From Vibrio sp. JPW-9-11-11 (GTDB lineage: Bacteria > Pseudomonadota > Gammaproteobacteria > Enterobacterales > Vibrionaceae): 64,000 nt of DNA. The notes below the pieces were generated by a model. The model was not told the DNA's origin and did no database searches. It worked only from the letters and a program-made list of their open reading frames with translations. The stretch lies in contig NZ_SZQJ01000007.1 in assembly GCF_013369335.1 (NCBI RefSeq), positions 1-64,000 of the forward strand, in the 5' to 3' direction. Positions 1 to 8,496 of this stretch are shown in pieces; the first letter of the stretch is position 1; each line of letters begins with the position of its first letter. The translations under genes were made by a program, and so were the position numbers.

Positions 1-82
1 TTCTTGTGATTATCCTAGGGATAAATTGTGAGAAACGCTTGAACAATGTGTTGGGAAAACATTGCCAAGGATAAAACACCCT

Positions 83-167
83 GGAGGGGTTCCCGAGTGG
101 CCAAAGGGATCAGACTGTAAATCTGCTGGCACTGCCTTCGATGGTTCGAATCCGTCCCCCTCCACCA
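83..167 (+). tRNA. tRNA-Tyr (anticodon GTA)
   Basis: An 85-nt cloverleaf. The acceptor strand GGAGGGG (83-89) pairs with CCCCTCC (157-163) and is followed by an encoded ACCA end. The anticodon loop reads CTGTAAATC, giving GTA for tyrosine. The T arm contains GGTTCGAATCC. The long variable arm (class II) fits bacterial tRNA-Tyr. A terminator follows immediately, so this is the last or only gene of its transcript. Confidence 0.96.
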
Positions 168-174
168 TATAAGA

Positions 175-202
175 AAACCAGCTCATCGAGCTGGTTTTTT
201 TG
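175..202 (+). terminator. Intrinsic terminator of tRNA-Tyr
   Basis: A ten-base stem (175-184 with 188-197) closes a three-base loop and runs into seven T residues. It lies 8 bases after the tRNA CCA end. Confidence 0.85.
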
Positions 203-240
203 TATCTATCATCTGGTGTTCTCTTTTCTTGCAACGCATA

Positions 241-264
241 AAAAAAGCCCCGACTAGCGGGGCG
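241..264 (-). terminator. Terminator of treBC
   Basis: GCCCCG (247-252) pairs with CGGGGC (258-263). The A run at 241-246 reads as a T tract on the reverse strand, just after the treC stop. Confidence 0.75.
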
Positions 265-290
265 TACGTTAACTAACACTTTAAGGGGGG

Positions 291-1973
291 TTAGTTTTCT
301 AAGAACAAGATACGAGTCTCGTACGGTCTTAAAACCTGATGCTCACTGACAGTCTCTGGCAAGAACGAATAGTTACCCAAGACATAGCGAGCTTTGCTAA
401 CCTCAAACTCACTTGGCAGCACACATTCGGTTTCTTCGCCATAATAGTTGTTCAAACAGATCAGCGTTTGCGCTGGTGATCGACGTTGATAACCAAACAC
501 AGCCTTGTGTTCAGGATAGAGATCAAGGTAATCGCCCGTTGTAATCACTTCGATTTTTTTACGCAGTTCAATCAGCTGCTGATAAAAATAGAACACGGAA
601 TTGGGGTCTTGCTCTGCTTGCAAAGCATTGAGTTCGCGGTAGTTGGCCGCCACTTCAAGCCATGGCTGGCCCATAGAAAAACCGGCATTTTCACTATCAT
701 TCCACTGCATCGGCGTACGTGAGTTGTCGCGGGATTTTTGGGCCAAAATCGCCAACATCGTCTCCTGCTCGACACCTTGTTGATTGACCATAATGTCGTA
801 CATATTGGTACTTTCAACATCGCGATACTGCTCAATTGACGTGTAACCTGGGTTAGTCATGCCAATTTCTTCGCCTTGATAAATGTAAGGAGTGCCTTGC
901 ATCATATGTATCGAGGCTGCCAACATCTTGGCCGATTCAACTCGGTACTGCGTGTCATTACCCAAGCGACTGACCACACGCGGTTGATCGTGATTACACC
1001 AAAATAGCGCTCCCCAACCTTTGCCGTTAAGGCCGGTTTGCCAGTGATTGAAAATTTGTTTAAGTTGCAAAAAGTCAAACGGCGCTTTGGTCCACTTCTC
1101 GCCATTTGGATAGTCAGCTTTTAAGTGATGGAAGTTAAACACCATCGATAACTCTTTGCCATCCAGTGATGAGTATTGCTGACAATGCTCTAAAGTTGTG
1201 GACGACATTTCCCCCACAGTCACACTGCCATATTTTTGAAACACGGCTTGGCTGATCTCCTGCAAGTACTCATGGACACGCGGACCATCGGTATAGAAGC
1301 AGCGACCATCGCCTAATTCATCATTGGGAAAATCTTGCTGTTTCGAGATAAGGTTAATCACATCTAAGCGAAAACCATCCACGCCCTTTTCCGCCCAATA
1401 GCTGATCACTTCTTTCACTTCAGCGCGTACATTGGGGTTTTCCCAATTGAGATCGGCCTGCTGCTTGGCATACAAGTGCAAGAAGTATTGCCCTGTTGAT
1501 TGGTCAAGCTCCCAAGCACTACCACCGAATTTAGACTGCCAATTGTTAGGCACATCCCCTTCAACAGGATCACGCCAGATATAGTAATCGCGGTAGGGAC
1601 TATTTTTGTCGCCCAACGCCGACTGGAACCAATGGTGCTCAGTCGAGGTATGATTCACCACAATGTCCATGATGATCCGCAGACCACGCTGATGCGCCTC
1701 GGCAAGCAGTTGGTCAAAATCGGCCATGGTGCCAAAATCTGGATTGATCGCGTAGTAATCGGAGATATCGTAACCATTGTCTACCATAGGTGATTGATAA
1801 ACTGGCGTTAACCAGATGGCATCGACCCCCAAACGTTTCAAGTAATCCAGTTTAGAAATGATCCCCTGAATATCGCCCGTTCCTTTACTGCCGCTGTCAC
1901 AAAAACTCTTAGGATAGATTTGATAAATCGAGGCGGTTTTCCACCAATTAGGATCCTGAGTGCTAACTGTCAT
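291..1973 (-). CDS. treC: Trehalose-6-phosphate hydrolase TreC
   Basis: Glycoside hydrolase family 13 enzyme that splits trehalose 6-phosphate, delivered by the PTS, into glucose and glucose 6-phosphate in the cytoplasm. The product is 560 aa from the ATG at 1973; a GTG four codons upstream is possible but has no better ribosome site. Family motifs are clear: DIVVNH, GFRLDV with nucleophile D204, VGEM with acid/base E255, and NHDQPR with D329. The N-terminal TIM-barrel start (WWKTASIYQIYPKSF) is typical of the TreC/oligo-1,6-glucosidase group. It is second in the treBC operon, 75 bases after treB, and the PTS context favours TreC over a plain alpha-glucosidase. Confidence 0.95.
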   Translation of the reverse strand: MTVSTQDPNWWKTASIYQIYPKSFCDSGSKGTGDIQGIISKLDYLKRLGVDAIWLTPVYQSPMVDNGYDISDYYAINPDFGTMADFDQLLAEAHQRGLRIIMDIVVNHTSTEHHWFQSALGDKNSPYRDYYIWRDPVEGDVPNNWQSKFGGSAWELDQSTGQYFLHLYAKQQADLNWENPNVRAEVKEVISYWAEKGVDGFRLDVINLISKQQDFPNDELGDGRCFYTDGPRVHEYLQEISQAVFQKYGSVTVGEMSSTTLEHCQQYSSLDGKELSMVFNFHHLKADYPNGEKWTKAPFDFLQLKQIFNHWQTGLNGKGWGALFWCNHDQPRVVSRLGNDTQYRVESAKMLAASIHMMQGTPYIYQGEEIGMTNPGYTSIEQYRDVESTNMYDIMVNQQGVEQETMLAILAQKSRDNSRTPMQWNDSENAGFSMGQPWLEVAANYRELNALQAEQDPNSVFYFYQQLIELRKKIEVITTGDYLDLYPEHKAVFGYQRRSPAQTLICLNNYYGEETECVLPSEFEVSKARYVLGNYSFLPETVSEHQVLRPYETRILFLEN

Positions 1974-2048
1974 GACTGAACTCACTTACCGAAAAATGAC
2001 TGAAGAAAAGGAGCGGCAATCGCCGCTCCAAAAGAGTGCTAGTTATGG

Positions 2049-3473
2049 TTAAGCGCTAACGGGCTCTAACTCACCTTTCATCTGAGCGCGCTTGTAGAAG
2101 AACAAAGTTAGCGCGGCAGGAACGGCAATCGCCACCAGCATTGCAATGGCATAAATGCCCCAGAATTGTGGCTGGATAGAGAGAATACCCGGCAGACCAC
2201 CCACACCAATACCATTGGCCATCACACCTGCACTACCACAAATCGCTGCGGCAATAGCACTACCTATCATGGCGCTGAGCATCGGAAACTTGTATTTAAG
2301 GTTAATACCGTACATCGCGGGCTCTGTGACACCTAGGTAAGCAGAGATCGCCGCTGGCACAGAGATATCACGCTCACCGTGCTTTTTGCTAATAATGATG
2401 ATGCCGACAACGGCGGATGCTTGAGCAATATTGGATAGAGCAATCAATGGCCAGATTGGCGTGCCACCTAGATCTTGCATCAACTGCAGATCTACCGCGT
2501 TGGTCGTGTGATGAATGCCCGTGATCACCAGTGGTGCGTAGAGGAAACCAAAAATCATCGAACCGATAACGGCAAAGTCACCCGTCATCGCCGCTTTAGC
2601 GGCAAACGCCACGCCATCACCCAAGACACGACCGAATGGACCGATAATAGAGTGCGCGAGAACAACAGACACAATGATGGAGACAAAAGGCACCACCACT
2701 AAGTAAAGATACGACGGTACGATACGCTTCAGATTGGTTTCAATAAACGCGAGTGCCATACCTGCTAGCATCGCCGGGATCACTTGAGCTTGATAGCCGA
2801 CCTTTTCAATCACAAACAGACCGAAATCCCACACTTCAGGCGCTTGTTTACCGATCAAATATGCGTTCATCAACTGTGGTGACACCAACGTGACCCCTAG
2901 AGTAATACCGAGAATCGGCGTACCACCGAGTTTTTTCACCGTTGACCAACAGACGCCGACAGGTAGGAAGAAGAAGATCGCCTCACCAATCAACCATAAG
3001 AAGCTGTGCACGGTTGCCCAAAACTGACTGATTTCAGTCAGTGATTGGCCATCAAACATCTTGATATCGCCAATCACATTGCGGAAACCTAAAATAAGAC
3101 CACCAGTAATGATGGCAGGAAGCAGTGGGACAAAAATTTCAGCAAGATGGGAAATACCACGCTCAAGCAAGTTCATGTTTTGACGCGCGGCTAGCTTGGC
3201 TTCGTCTTTGGATGCCTCGCTCTTACCTGCCAATTCAATCAATACCTTATAGACCTCATCGACTTCAGTGCCAATGACCACCTGAAATTGACCCGCATTG
3301 GTAAAACAGCCTTTCACCATTGCCAGTGCTTCGAGCGCTTTCTCGTCCGCTTTATCCGTCTCATTTAACACAAAGCGTAACCGTGTTAGGCAGTGACTCA
3401 CGCTGGCGATATTGTCACGCCCACCGACTAACTCAATCAGACGCTCCACTTGTTGTTTCGCAATCTTACTCAT
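2049..3473 (-). CDS. treB: PTS trehalose-specific EIIBC component TreB
   Basis: Membrane permease that imports trehalose and phosphorylates it to trehalose 6-phosphate. An N-terminal EIIB domain (about residues 1-85) carries the phosphorylation cysteine in VSHCLTRLRF (C28); it is followed by a ten-helix EIIC domain with the conserved TGIHHTTNAVDLQ segment. No EIIA domain is fused, so EIIA-Glc presumably serves in trans, as in E. coli. The ATG at 3473 is chosen by family length (474 aa) and the MSKI start; GTG codons at 3485 and 3479 are alternatives, the latter having a better-spaced AGGG. First gene of treBC, under the TreR operators. Confidence 0.95.
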   Translation of the reverse strand: MSKIAKQQVERLIELVGGRDNIASVSHCLTRLRFVLNETDKADEKALEALAMVKGCFTNAGQFQVVIGTEVDEVYKVLIELAGKSEASKDEAKLAARQNMNLLERGISHLAEIFVPLLPAIITGGLILGFRNVIGDIKMFDGQSLTEISQFWATVHSFLWLIGEAIFFFLPVGVCWSTVKKLGGTPILGITLGVTLVSPQLMNAYLIGKQAPEVWDFGLFVIEKVGYQAQVIPAMLAGMALAFIETNLKRIVPSYLYLVVVPFVSIIVSVVLAHSIIGPFGRVLGDGVAFAAKAAMTGDFAVIGSMIFGFLYAPLVITGIHHTTNAVDLQLMQDLGGTPIWPLIALSNIAQASAVVGIIIISKKHGERDISVPAAISAYLGVTEPAMYGINLKYKFPMLSAMIGSAIAAAICGSAGVMANGIGVGGLPGILSIQPQFWGIYAIAMLVAIAVPAALTLFFYKRAQMKGELEPVSA

Positions 3474-3539
3474 ATCCACGTCCACCCTAATTGGATTCTC
3501 ATTCTTGTTCAGTTCACACTGACAGGTTTGTTTTTATTT

Positions 3540-3555
3540 ATGGGAACATTCCCAT
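3540..3555. promoter_or_regulatory. TreR operator, promoter-proximal
   Basis: The sequence ATGGGAACATTCCCAT is a palindrome built on GGGAAC/TTCCC, the known core of the TreR operator. It lies immediately downstream of the putative treB -10 box and would cover the transcription start. Confidence 0.75.
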
Positions 3556-3563
3556 TTGTGGTT

Positions 3564-3592
3564 ATTATATTGTCAGATCTATCCAGAGATAA
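3564..3592 (-). promoter_or_regulatory. Putative treB promoter
   Basis: On the reverse strand a perfect TATAAT (3564-3569) follows a weak -35 TTATCT (3587-3592) with a 17-bp spacer. The promoter sits exactly between the two TreR palindromes. The weak -35 suggests an activator. A half-conserved CRP-like site (TGTGA at 3624-3628, degenerate TCAAT at 3613-3617) lies about 63 bases upstream of the predicted start. Confidence 0.55.
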
Positions 3593-3594
3593 AA

Positions 3595-3610
3595 ATGGGA
3601 ACAGTCCCAT
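3595..3610. promoter_or_regulatory. TreR operator, upstream
   Basis: ATGGGAACAGTCCCAT is nearly identical to the palindrome at 3540-3555, with its centre 55 bp away. It lies just upstream of the -35 box, so the two operators flank the promoter. Confidence 0.75.
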
Positions 3611-3660
3611 TAATTGAATAAGATCACAGTATAATTTTAAAACAGTTTGAAAATAATGAC

Positions 3661-4608
3661 TTAAATTGAGATGGGGGCTTGAGTGAGATGAACCTTATCT
3701 ATTTCGCCATTTATCTGAGATATCAAAAGCTTGGCTGCTTTTTCTCCGGCTAAAGCGTAGCCAGGATCAATACTAAAGACCTTGGGGAAAAGAAATGACA
3801 ACAGCTCATTTCCCCCAACTCCCGTAACAACAACATCTTCACGATTGAGCTCTTGCAACCGCTTAATGACGCCCAGCGCTAGCGTATCACTGGCGCAAGC
3901 AATCGCTTCTGTCTGTTCGGTCAATACGTCGTCCACTAGCAAATAGGCGCTTTCATGGGTCAGTTGCCCAGTGCGATAGTTGGCCGCGATGCCTTTCTCT
4001 CGGCACCAGTTCAAATAAGCGTCTAGACGTACCTGTCCGGTCGTTTTATCACAAGGGTCCACGCCAATAAATGCGATTTGGGCAAGCTGCTTTTGCTCTA
4101 GGTATTGCAACGCTTTAACGATAACTTGGGTATTGTCGTAGTTGATCGACGAGACCTGCTCTGTATCCATCGCAATCACGACACTGTGGTTATTCCAACT
4201 AGCGAGCTTAGAGAGGTCAAAGTCACTAAAACCAAACACGATGACGCCATCAACGTTGCGTTTTTTGAGCACATCCAAGTGTTCGTTAGTCTTATCGCGG
4301 TCAAACTGACTTTCCATGATCACGACATCATAGCCAGCCGCATATAACGTCGAGAGCATACTGCCGACGGCTTTGTTTTCCGATGGAGAGTCAAGACGTG
4401 AGATAATGACCCCAACCACTTTTTGACTGCCGCCCCGCATCGATTGAGCAGATTTAGACGGCACATAACCCGACTCTTGGATCACCTGCTCAACTTTCGC
4501 ACGCGTTTCGGGCTTCACCTTAGGGTCGTTAGTTAAGACGCGAGAGACCGTCGACTTACCGACACCGGACAAACGGGCAATATCAAGAATGGTTAGTTTC
4601 TTACTCAT
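3661..4608 (-). CDS. treR: Trehalose operon repressor TreR (LacI family)
   Basis: LacI/GalR-type repressor of 315 aa, the same length as E. coli TreR. The N-terminal helix-turn-helix (LTILDIARLSGVGKSTVSRV, residues 5-24) contacts the operators; a periplasmic-binding-protein-like effector domain (about 60-315) should bind trehalose 6-phosphate. In transcription order it lies upstream of treB on the same strand. The two GGGAAC palindromes lie between treR and treB, so it controls treBC directly and does not obviously control itself. Closest alternatives are other LacI family members, but neighbours and operator sequence support TreR. Confidence 0.93.
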   Translation of the reverse strand: MSKKLTILDIARLSGVGKSTVSRVLTNDPKVKPETRAKVEQVIQESGYVPSKSAQSMRGGSQKVVGVIISRLDSPSENKAVGSMLSTLYAAGYDVVIMESQFDRDKTNEHLDVLKKRNVDGVIVFGFSDFDLSKLASWNNHSVVIAMDTEQVSSINYDNTQVIVKALQYLEQKQLAQIAFIGVDPCDKTTGQVRLDAYLNWCREKGIAANYRTGQLTHESAYLLVDDVLTEQTEAIACASDTLALGVIKRLQELNREDVVVTGVGGNELLSFLFPKVFSIDPGYALAGEKAAKLLISQINGEIDKVHLTQAPISI

Positions 4609-4672
4609 AGCTCACTGATTTTATTATAAATAGCGACAAAATATGGTGTCGTTTTTATCCATAGTAAAGTAA

Positions 4673-5014
4673 TTACTGCGTAAGGCAATTTTTGTATGTC
4701 ATCCGCCCAACCTCGAGACGTGCTTGCTGTCCTTTGGTATAAAGGGTAATGGGGTTAGGCGTTTCCGTCGTTTTATCATCGAGAATGTATTTACTCCCAG
4801 AACCAGAACGAACTTGCATCAGACGGTAATCCCCTTGCTCAGTTCGCAATAGCGCCGCGGGTGTATTGGGCATGAAAGCAACTTGAAAAGTTTGTTGAGA
4901 TTCGCACTGATAGAGCAGAAAATCACCTTGAAATACCTTTTCTCTCACCACGCTATCATCGGCGCAGCCGAGCAACATTCCGGTTAAGGTTAATGCCTTT
5001 ATCAAACGTACCAT
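4673..5014 (-). CDS. MliC-family lysozyme-inhibitor-like lipoprotein
   Basis: Predicted outer-membrane or periplasmic lipoprotein of 113 aa. The start at 5014 is set by a strong GGAGGT seven bases upstream; longer frames have no ribosome site. The signal peptide MVRLIKALTLTGMLLGC ends in a lipobox. The mature part (FLLYQCESQQTFQVAF, then SGSGSKYILDD, ending YKNCLTQ) resembles MliC/PliC proteins that block c-type lysozyme, including the paired cysteines. It lies between gmhB and treR, 20 bases after the gmhB terminator hairpin, so its transcription must come from read-through or a promoter overlapping that hairpin. Family assignment is by pattern only. Confidence 0.72.
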   Translation of the reverse strand: MVRLIKALTLTGMLLGCADDSVVREKVFQGDFLLYQCESQQTFQVAFMPNTPAALLRTEQGDYRLMQVRSGSGSKYILDDKTTETPNPITLYTKGQQARLEVGRMTYKNCLTQ

Positions 5015-5033
5015 CTTCACCTCCAGACAAAAC

Positions 5034-5055
5034 AAAAGCCGCATCGCGGCTTTTT
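5034..5055 (-). terminator. Terminator of gmhB
   Basis: AAAAGCCGC (5034-5042) pairs with GCGGCTTTT (5046-5054) around a three-base loop, with T runs on either strand. It is placed directly after the gmhB stop. Confidence 0.7.
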
Positions 5056-5061
5056 CGTCAA

Positions 5062-5613
5062 CTATTTCGCTAGAAAAGCAGGCACCTCTTTAATGCTATC
5101 TAGCACCACAGTAGCCAACGCCTGACCTTTCTCAGTCACTGGCTTGCCGGTACGGACCAATATTTTGCTCCCTACCCCTGCCGCCTCGGCAGCCATTAGG
5201 TCTTCGGCTTTATCGCCCACCATGACCGAGTTCGCCATATCAATGTTCAAAAAGTCACGCGCTGAGATAAACATTCCTGGCTTGGGTTTGCGGCAGTCGC
5301 AATCTTGTTTGTACTTGCCCACGCCATGCTCTGGGTGATGAGGACAGTAATAAATCCCATCGAACTCGACACCATTATCGACAAAGTTCCAATCCATCCA
5401 TTGCGTGAGTGACAAAAAACGATCTTCACTGAACTTACCTCGGGCGATGCCGGATTGGTTGGTCACAAGAACAAGTTGATAACCCATTTGTTTCAACTGT
5501 TTAGCGGCTTCAAATACCCCATCGATAAACTCAAAGTCATGCTCATCATGGACGTAACCGTGGTCGACATTAATCACGCCGTCACGGTCTAAAAAGACTG
5601 CGGGTTTGGCCAA
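5062..5613 (-). CDS. gmhB: D-glycero-beta-D-manno-heptose-1,7-bisphosphate 7-phosphatase GmhB
   Basis: HAD-superfamily phosphatase of the ADP-heptose pathway for LPS inner core; it removes the C7 phosphate after HldE kinase. The first HAD motif DRDGVIN carries nucleophile D9 and D11. TNQSG supplies motif II, and [11 protein letters not shown] near residue 133 gives the last motif. The zinc loop typical of GmhB is complete: C90, H92, C105 and C107. At 183 aa it is a normal length. gmhA, the first enzyme of the same pathway, is 10 kb away. gmhB and metN are divergently transcribed, sharing the 265-bp region to the right. Confidence 0.95.
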   Translation of the reverse strand: MAKPAVFLDRDGVINVDHGYVHDEHDFEFIDGVFEAAKQLKQMGYQLVLVTNQSGIARGKFSEDRFLSLTQWMDWNFVDNGVEFDGIYYCPHHPEHGVGKYKQDCDCRKPKPGMFISARDFLNIDMANSVMVGDKAEDLMAAEAAGVGSKILVRTGKPVTEKGQALATVVLDSIKEVPAFLAK

Positions 5614-5747
5614 AATATGTATCTCATTTCACTAGCTTTAATAGTCAGATTATACCTTAGTCACTTCAAGATGCCATCTTGATAGCATCACGCTAATGGG
5701 TATATGTCATTCATGACTAACTCATTCCTATTCGTTTTAGGGCAAAA

Positions 5748-5779
5748 ATACGTTTAGACGTCTAGACGTAAAAATATCT
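5748..5779. promoter_or_regulatory. Tandem MetJ boxes upstream of metN
   Basis: Four contiguous 8-mers resemble the MetJ box AGACGTCT: ATACGTTT (5748-5755), AGACGTCT (5756-5763, perfect), AGACGTAA (5764-5771) and AAATATCT (5772-5779). MetJ-SAM binds such arrays cooperatively. The array ends one base before the putative -35 element. Confidence 0.85.
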
Positions 5780-5780
5780 A

Positions 5781-5809
5781 TTGACACTAAAAGGACAAAC
5801 CCATAGCAT
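5781..5809 (+). promoter_or_regulatory. Putative metNIQ promoter
   Basis: A perfect TTGACA (5781-5786), a 17-bp spacer and TAGCAT (5804-5809) lie next to the MetJ array. Bound MetJ would block RNA polymerase. Confidence 0.65.
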
Positions 5810-5878
5810 CCTCTACTAAATGAGATGTAGCTCAACATAATCATCTGCTGCTCATCCAAACTGATAACGGGTTTCTCA

Positions 5879-6913
5879 ATGATTGAAATTAATCAAGTAA
5901 ATAAGGTTTTCTCTCAAGGCAATAAGGAAATACATGCCTTGAAAGCGATCAACCTGACCATTCCTCAGGGAACCATTTTTGGTGTTATTGGCTCATCAGG
6001 AGCAGGGAAAAGTACTCTAATTCGCTGTGTAAACATGCTCGAAGCACCAACCAGTGGCTCAATTGTGGTCGACGGTGTCGATCTGACTCAACTAAGCAAA
6101 TCACAGTTGAGTGAAGCGCGCCGAAACATTGGCATGATCTTTCAACACTTCAACCTGCTCTCGTCACGCACTGTATTCGGCAACGTCGCACTGCCACTTG
6201 AACTGGCGGGTAAAGACCAAGCGCATATCACGGCCAAAGTGACAGAACTACTTAAGCTAGTTGGCCTGGCTGACAAACATGAAAGCTACCCCGCCAACCT
6301 AAGTGGCGGCCAAAAGCAACGCGTTGCGATTGCTCGGGCACTGGCATCCGATCCGAAAGTGCTGTTGTGTGATGAAGCAACCAGCGCATTAGACCCAGCG
6401 ACCACGCAATCCATTTTAGAACTGTTGAAAGAGATCAACCGCAAGCTCAATATCACTATGTTATTAATTACTCACGAGATGGACGTAGTGAAAAGCATTT
6501 GTCATCAAGTCGCGATCATTGGGGATGGCGAACTGGTTGAAAAAGGCACAGTGGGTGAGATATTTGCCCACCCGAAAACGGATTTAGCTCATGAGTTTAT
6601 TCGCTCAACCTTAGATCTATCGATTCCCGAAGATTATCAAGCGCGTTTGCAAACGACCCGCGTAGAGGGCAGCTACCCATTAGTTCGGCTTGAGTTCACA
6701 GGCGCAACGGTTGATGCACCACTTATGACTCAAATCGCACGTAAATATAACATTGACGTGTCCATTTTGAGTTCAGATCTCGACTACGCTGGCGGTGTCA
6801 AATTCGGCATGATGGTCGCTGAGCTATTTGGTAACGAACAAGATGACAACGCAGCCATTGAGTTCCTGCGTGACCACAACGTAAAAGTAGAGGTACTGGG
6901 TTATGTCCTTTAA
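5879..6913 (+). CDS. metN: Methionine ABC transporter ATP-binding protein MetN
   Basis: ATPase of the D/L-methionine importer MetNIQ. Walker A is GSSGAGKST (38-46), the signature LSGGQ is at 141-145, and Walker [13 protein letters not shown] includes D165/E166. The C-terminal part (about 265-344) is the ACT-like NIL domain that binds methionine and trans-inhibits transport. Length 344 aa is normal. It overlaps metI by 11 bases, indicating translational coupling. MetJ boxes upstream tie expression to S-adenosylmethionine. Confidence 0.97.
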   Translation: MIEINQVNKVFSQGNKEIHALKAINLTIPQGTIFGVIGSSGAGKSTLIRCVNMLEAPTSGSIVVDGVDLTQLSKSQLSEARRNIGMIFQHFNLLSSRTVFGNVALPLELAGKDQAHITAKVTELLKLVGLADKHESYPANLSGGQKQRVAIARALASDPKVLLCDEATSALDPATTQSILELLKEINRKLNITMLLITHEMDVVKSICHQVAIIGDGELVEKGTVGEIFAHPKTDLAHEFIRSTLDLSIPEDYQARLQTTRVEGSYPLVRLEFTGATVDAPLMTQIARKYNIDVSILSSDLDYAGGVKFGMMVAELFGNEQDDNAAIEFLRDHNVKVEVLGYVL

Positions 6914-7580
6914 TGAAATTTCACAGTGGTTAAGCCTTAACAGCAAATTGCTGATTGGTGCAACGTGGGAAACGCTGTACATGGTCGCGGTCGCGGGGAT
7001 CGTTGGTTTCGCAGTCGGTATCCCGCTTGGGGTTATTCTACACACCAGTAAGAAAGGCGGTTTACTAGAAAACACCCGTTTAAACAGTGTGCTGGGGGCC
7101 ATTGTTAATATTGGCCGTTCAGTGCCGTTTCTGGTGTTAATGGTGGCCATCATCCCAGTGACCAAGCTATTAGTGGGCACCTTTATCGGTACCACAGCAG
7201 CAATTGTGCCATTGACGATTGGCGCGATCCCGTTTGTCGCTCGATTGATTGAAGGAGCTTTGCTCGAAGTCCCGACGGGCTTGGTAGAAGCCGCTCAATC
7301 CATGGGGGCGACGCCGATGCAAATCATCGCCAAAGTGCTACTGCCAGAAGCGATGCCAACCATCGTCAATTCCGTCACCATTACCCTAGTGACTTTAGTC
7401 AGCTATTCAGCGATGGCAGGCACTGTCGGAGGTGGCGGCTTAGGTGATGTCGCGATTCGTTATGGCTTCCACCGCTACGACGTCGTCATCATGGCAGTCA
7501 CGGTCGTAATGCTGATTGTGCTAGTGCAAATCATTCAATCAATCGGGGATGCGATCGTTCGTCGTGTCGACCATAGATAA
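6903..7580 (+). CDS. metI: Methionine ABC transporter permease MetI
   Basis: Inner-membrane permease of MetNIQ, 225 aa with about five transmembrane helices. The cytoplasmic EAA loop, [16 protein letters not shown], is the docking site for MetN. It starts inside the end of metN and is followed 47 bases later by metQ, in the standard metN-metI-metQ order. Confidence 0.96.
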   Translation: MSFNEISQWLSLNSKLLIGATWETLYMVAVAGIVGFAVGIPLGVILHTSKKGGLLENTRLNSVLGAIVNIGRSVPFLVLMVAIIPVTKLLVGTFIGTTAAIVPLTIGAIPFVARLIEGALLEVPTGLVEAAQSMGATPMQIIAKVLLPEAMPTIVNSVTITLVTLVSYSAMAGTVGGGGLGDVAIRYGFHRYDVVIMAVTVVMLIVLVQIIQSIGDAIVRRVDHR

Positions 7581-7627
7581 ACAACAATTTATATTAAATT
7601 CACAGATTTATTCATAAGGAGATAGTG

Positions 7628-8437
7628 ATGAAATTCAGTCTTAAAGGTCTTGTTGCGATCGCAGCCGCTGCATCTGCATTAGTACTGTCAGGTTGTGGTG
7701 ACCAAGCCGCAGATACCAGCAAAATCAAAGTAGGCGTTATGGCTGGCGCTGAAGCGCAAGTTGCAGAAGTTGCAGCAAAAGTTGCAAAAGAAACCTACGG
7801 TCTAGAAGTTGAGCTAGTGACATTCACTGATTATGTTACGCCAAACGCAGCGCTTGACGATGGTTCTATCGACATTAACGCGTTCCAACACAAACCATAC
7901 TTGGACCAACAAATCGCTGACCGCGGTTACAAACTGACGATTGCTGGCAATACCTTTGTGTACCCTATCGCAGGTTACTCTAAGCAAGTTAAATCTGTCG
8001 ATGAAATCCAAGACGGAGCACGCATTGCAGTACCTAACGACCCAACTAACCTAGGTCGCTCTCTACTACTACTTGAGCAACAAGGCTTACTAAAGCTACG
8101 TGAAAATGTTGGCCTACTCGCGACGGTACGCGATATTGTCGAGAACCCTAAAAACATCACCATCGTTGAACTTGACGCAGCTCAGCTACCACGTTCGCTG
8201 GACGATGTCGCGCTTTCTGTTATCAACACGACTTACGCGAGCTCAATCAACCTAACTCCGCAGAAAGACGGCGTGTTTGTTGAAGATAAAGAGTCTCCAT
8301 ACGTCAACCTCATCGTGGCTCGAGAAGACAATGTTCAAGCTGAAAACGTGCAAAACTTTGTCAAGGCTTACCAAACTGAAGACGTTTACAGTGCTGCTTC
8401 TGATATTTTCCAAGGCGGCGTAGTAAAAGGCTGGTAA
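7628..8437 (+). CDS. metQ: Methionine-binding lipoprotein MetQ
   Basis: Substrate-binding lipoprotein of MetNIQ. The ATG at 7628 is preferred over the GTG at 7625 because AAGGAG lies six bases upstream. The signal peptide ends in the lipobox LSGC with lipidated C23. The mature domain belongs to the NlpA family (KVGVMAGAEAQVAEVAAKVAKE, then DYVTPNAALDDGSIDINAFQH), the region lining the methionine site. A strong terminator closes the operon about 30 bases on. Confidence 0.96.
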   Translation: MKFSLKGLVAIAAAASALVLSGCGDQAADTSKIKVGVMAGAEAQVAEVAAKVAKETYGLEVELVTFTDYVTPNAALDDGSIDINAFQHKPYLDQQIADRGYKLTIAGNTFVYPIAGYSKQVKSVDEIQDGARIAVPNDPTNLGRSLLLLEQQGLLKLRENVGLLATVRDIVENPKNITIVELDAAQLPRSLDDVALSVINTTYASSINLTPQKDGVFVEDKESPYVNLIVAREDNVQAENVQNFVKAYQTEDVYSAASDIFQGGVVKGW

Positions 8438-8464
8438 TTGGCGTTTCATTGACTAACGCGATGC

Positions 8465-8496
8465 AAAAGGCTGACACAGCGTGTCAGCCTTTTTTG
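8465..8496 (+). terminator. Terminator of metNIQ (bidirectional)
   Basis: GGCTGACAC (8469-8477) pairs with GTGTCAGCC (8481-8489), with A residues before and seven T residues after. The reverse-strand gene ending at 8497 can use it in the other direction. Confidence 0.9.

Noticed and set aside
83..300. tRNA-Tyr as an integration site for a mobile element
   Set aside because: No duplicated 3' tRNA fragment, integrase or atypical composition is present near it; the trehalose operon follows directly.
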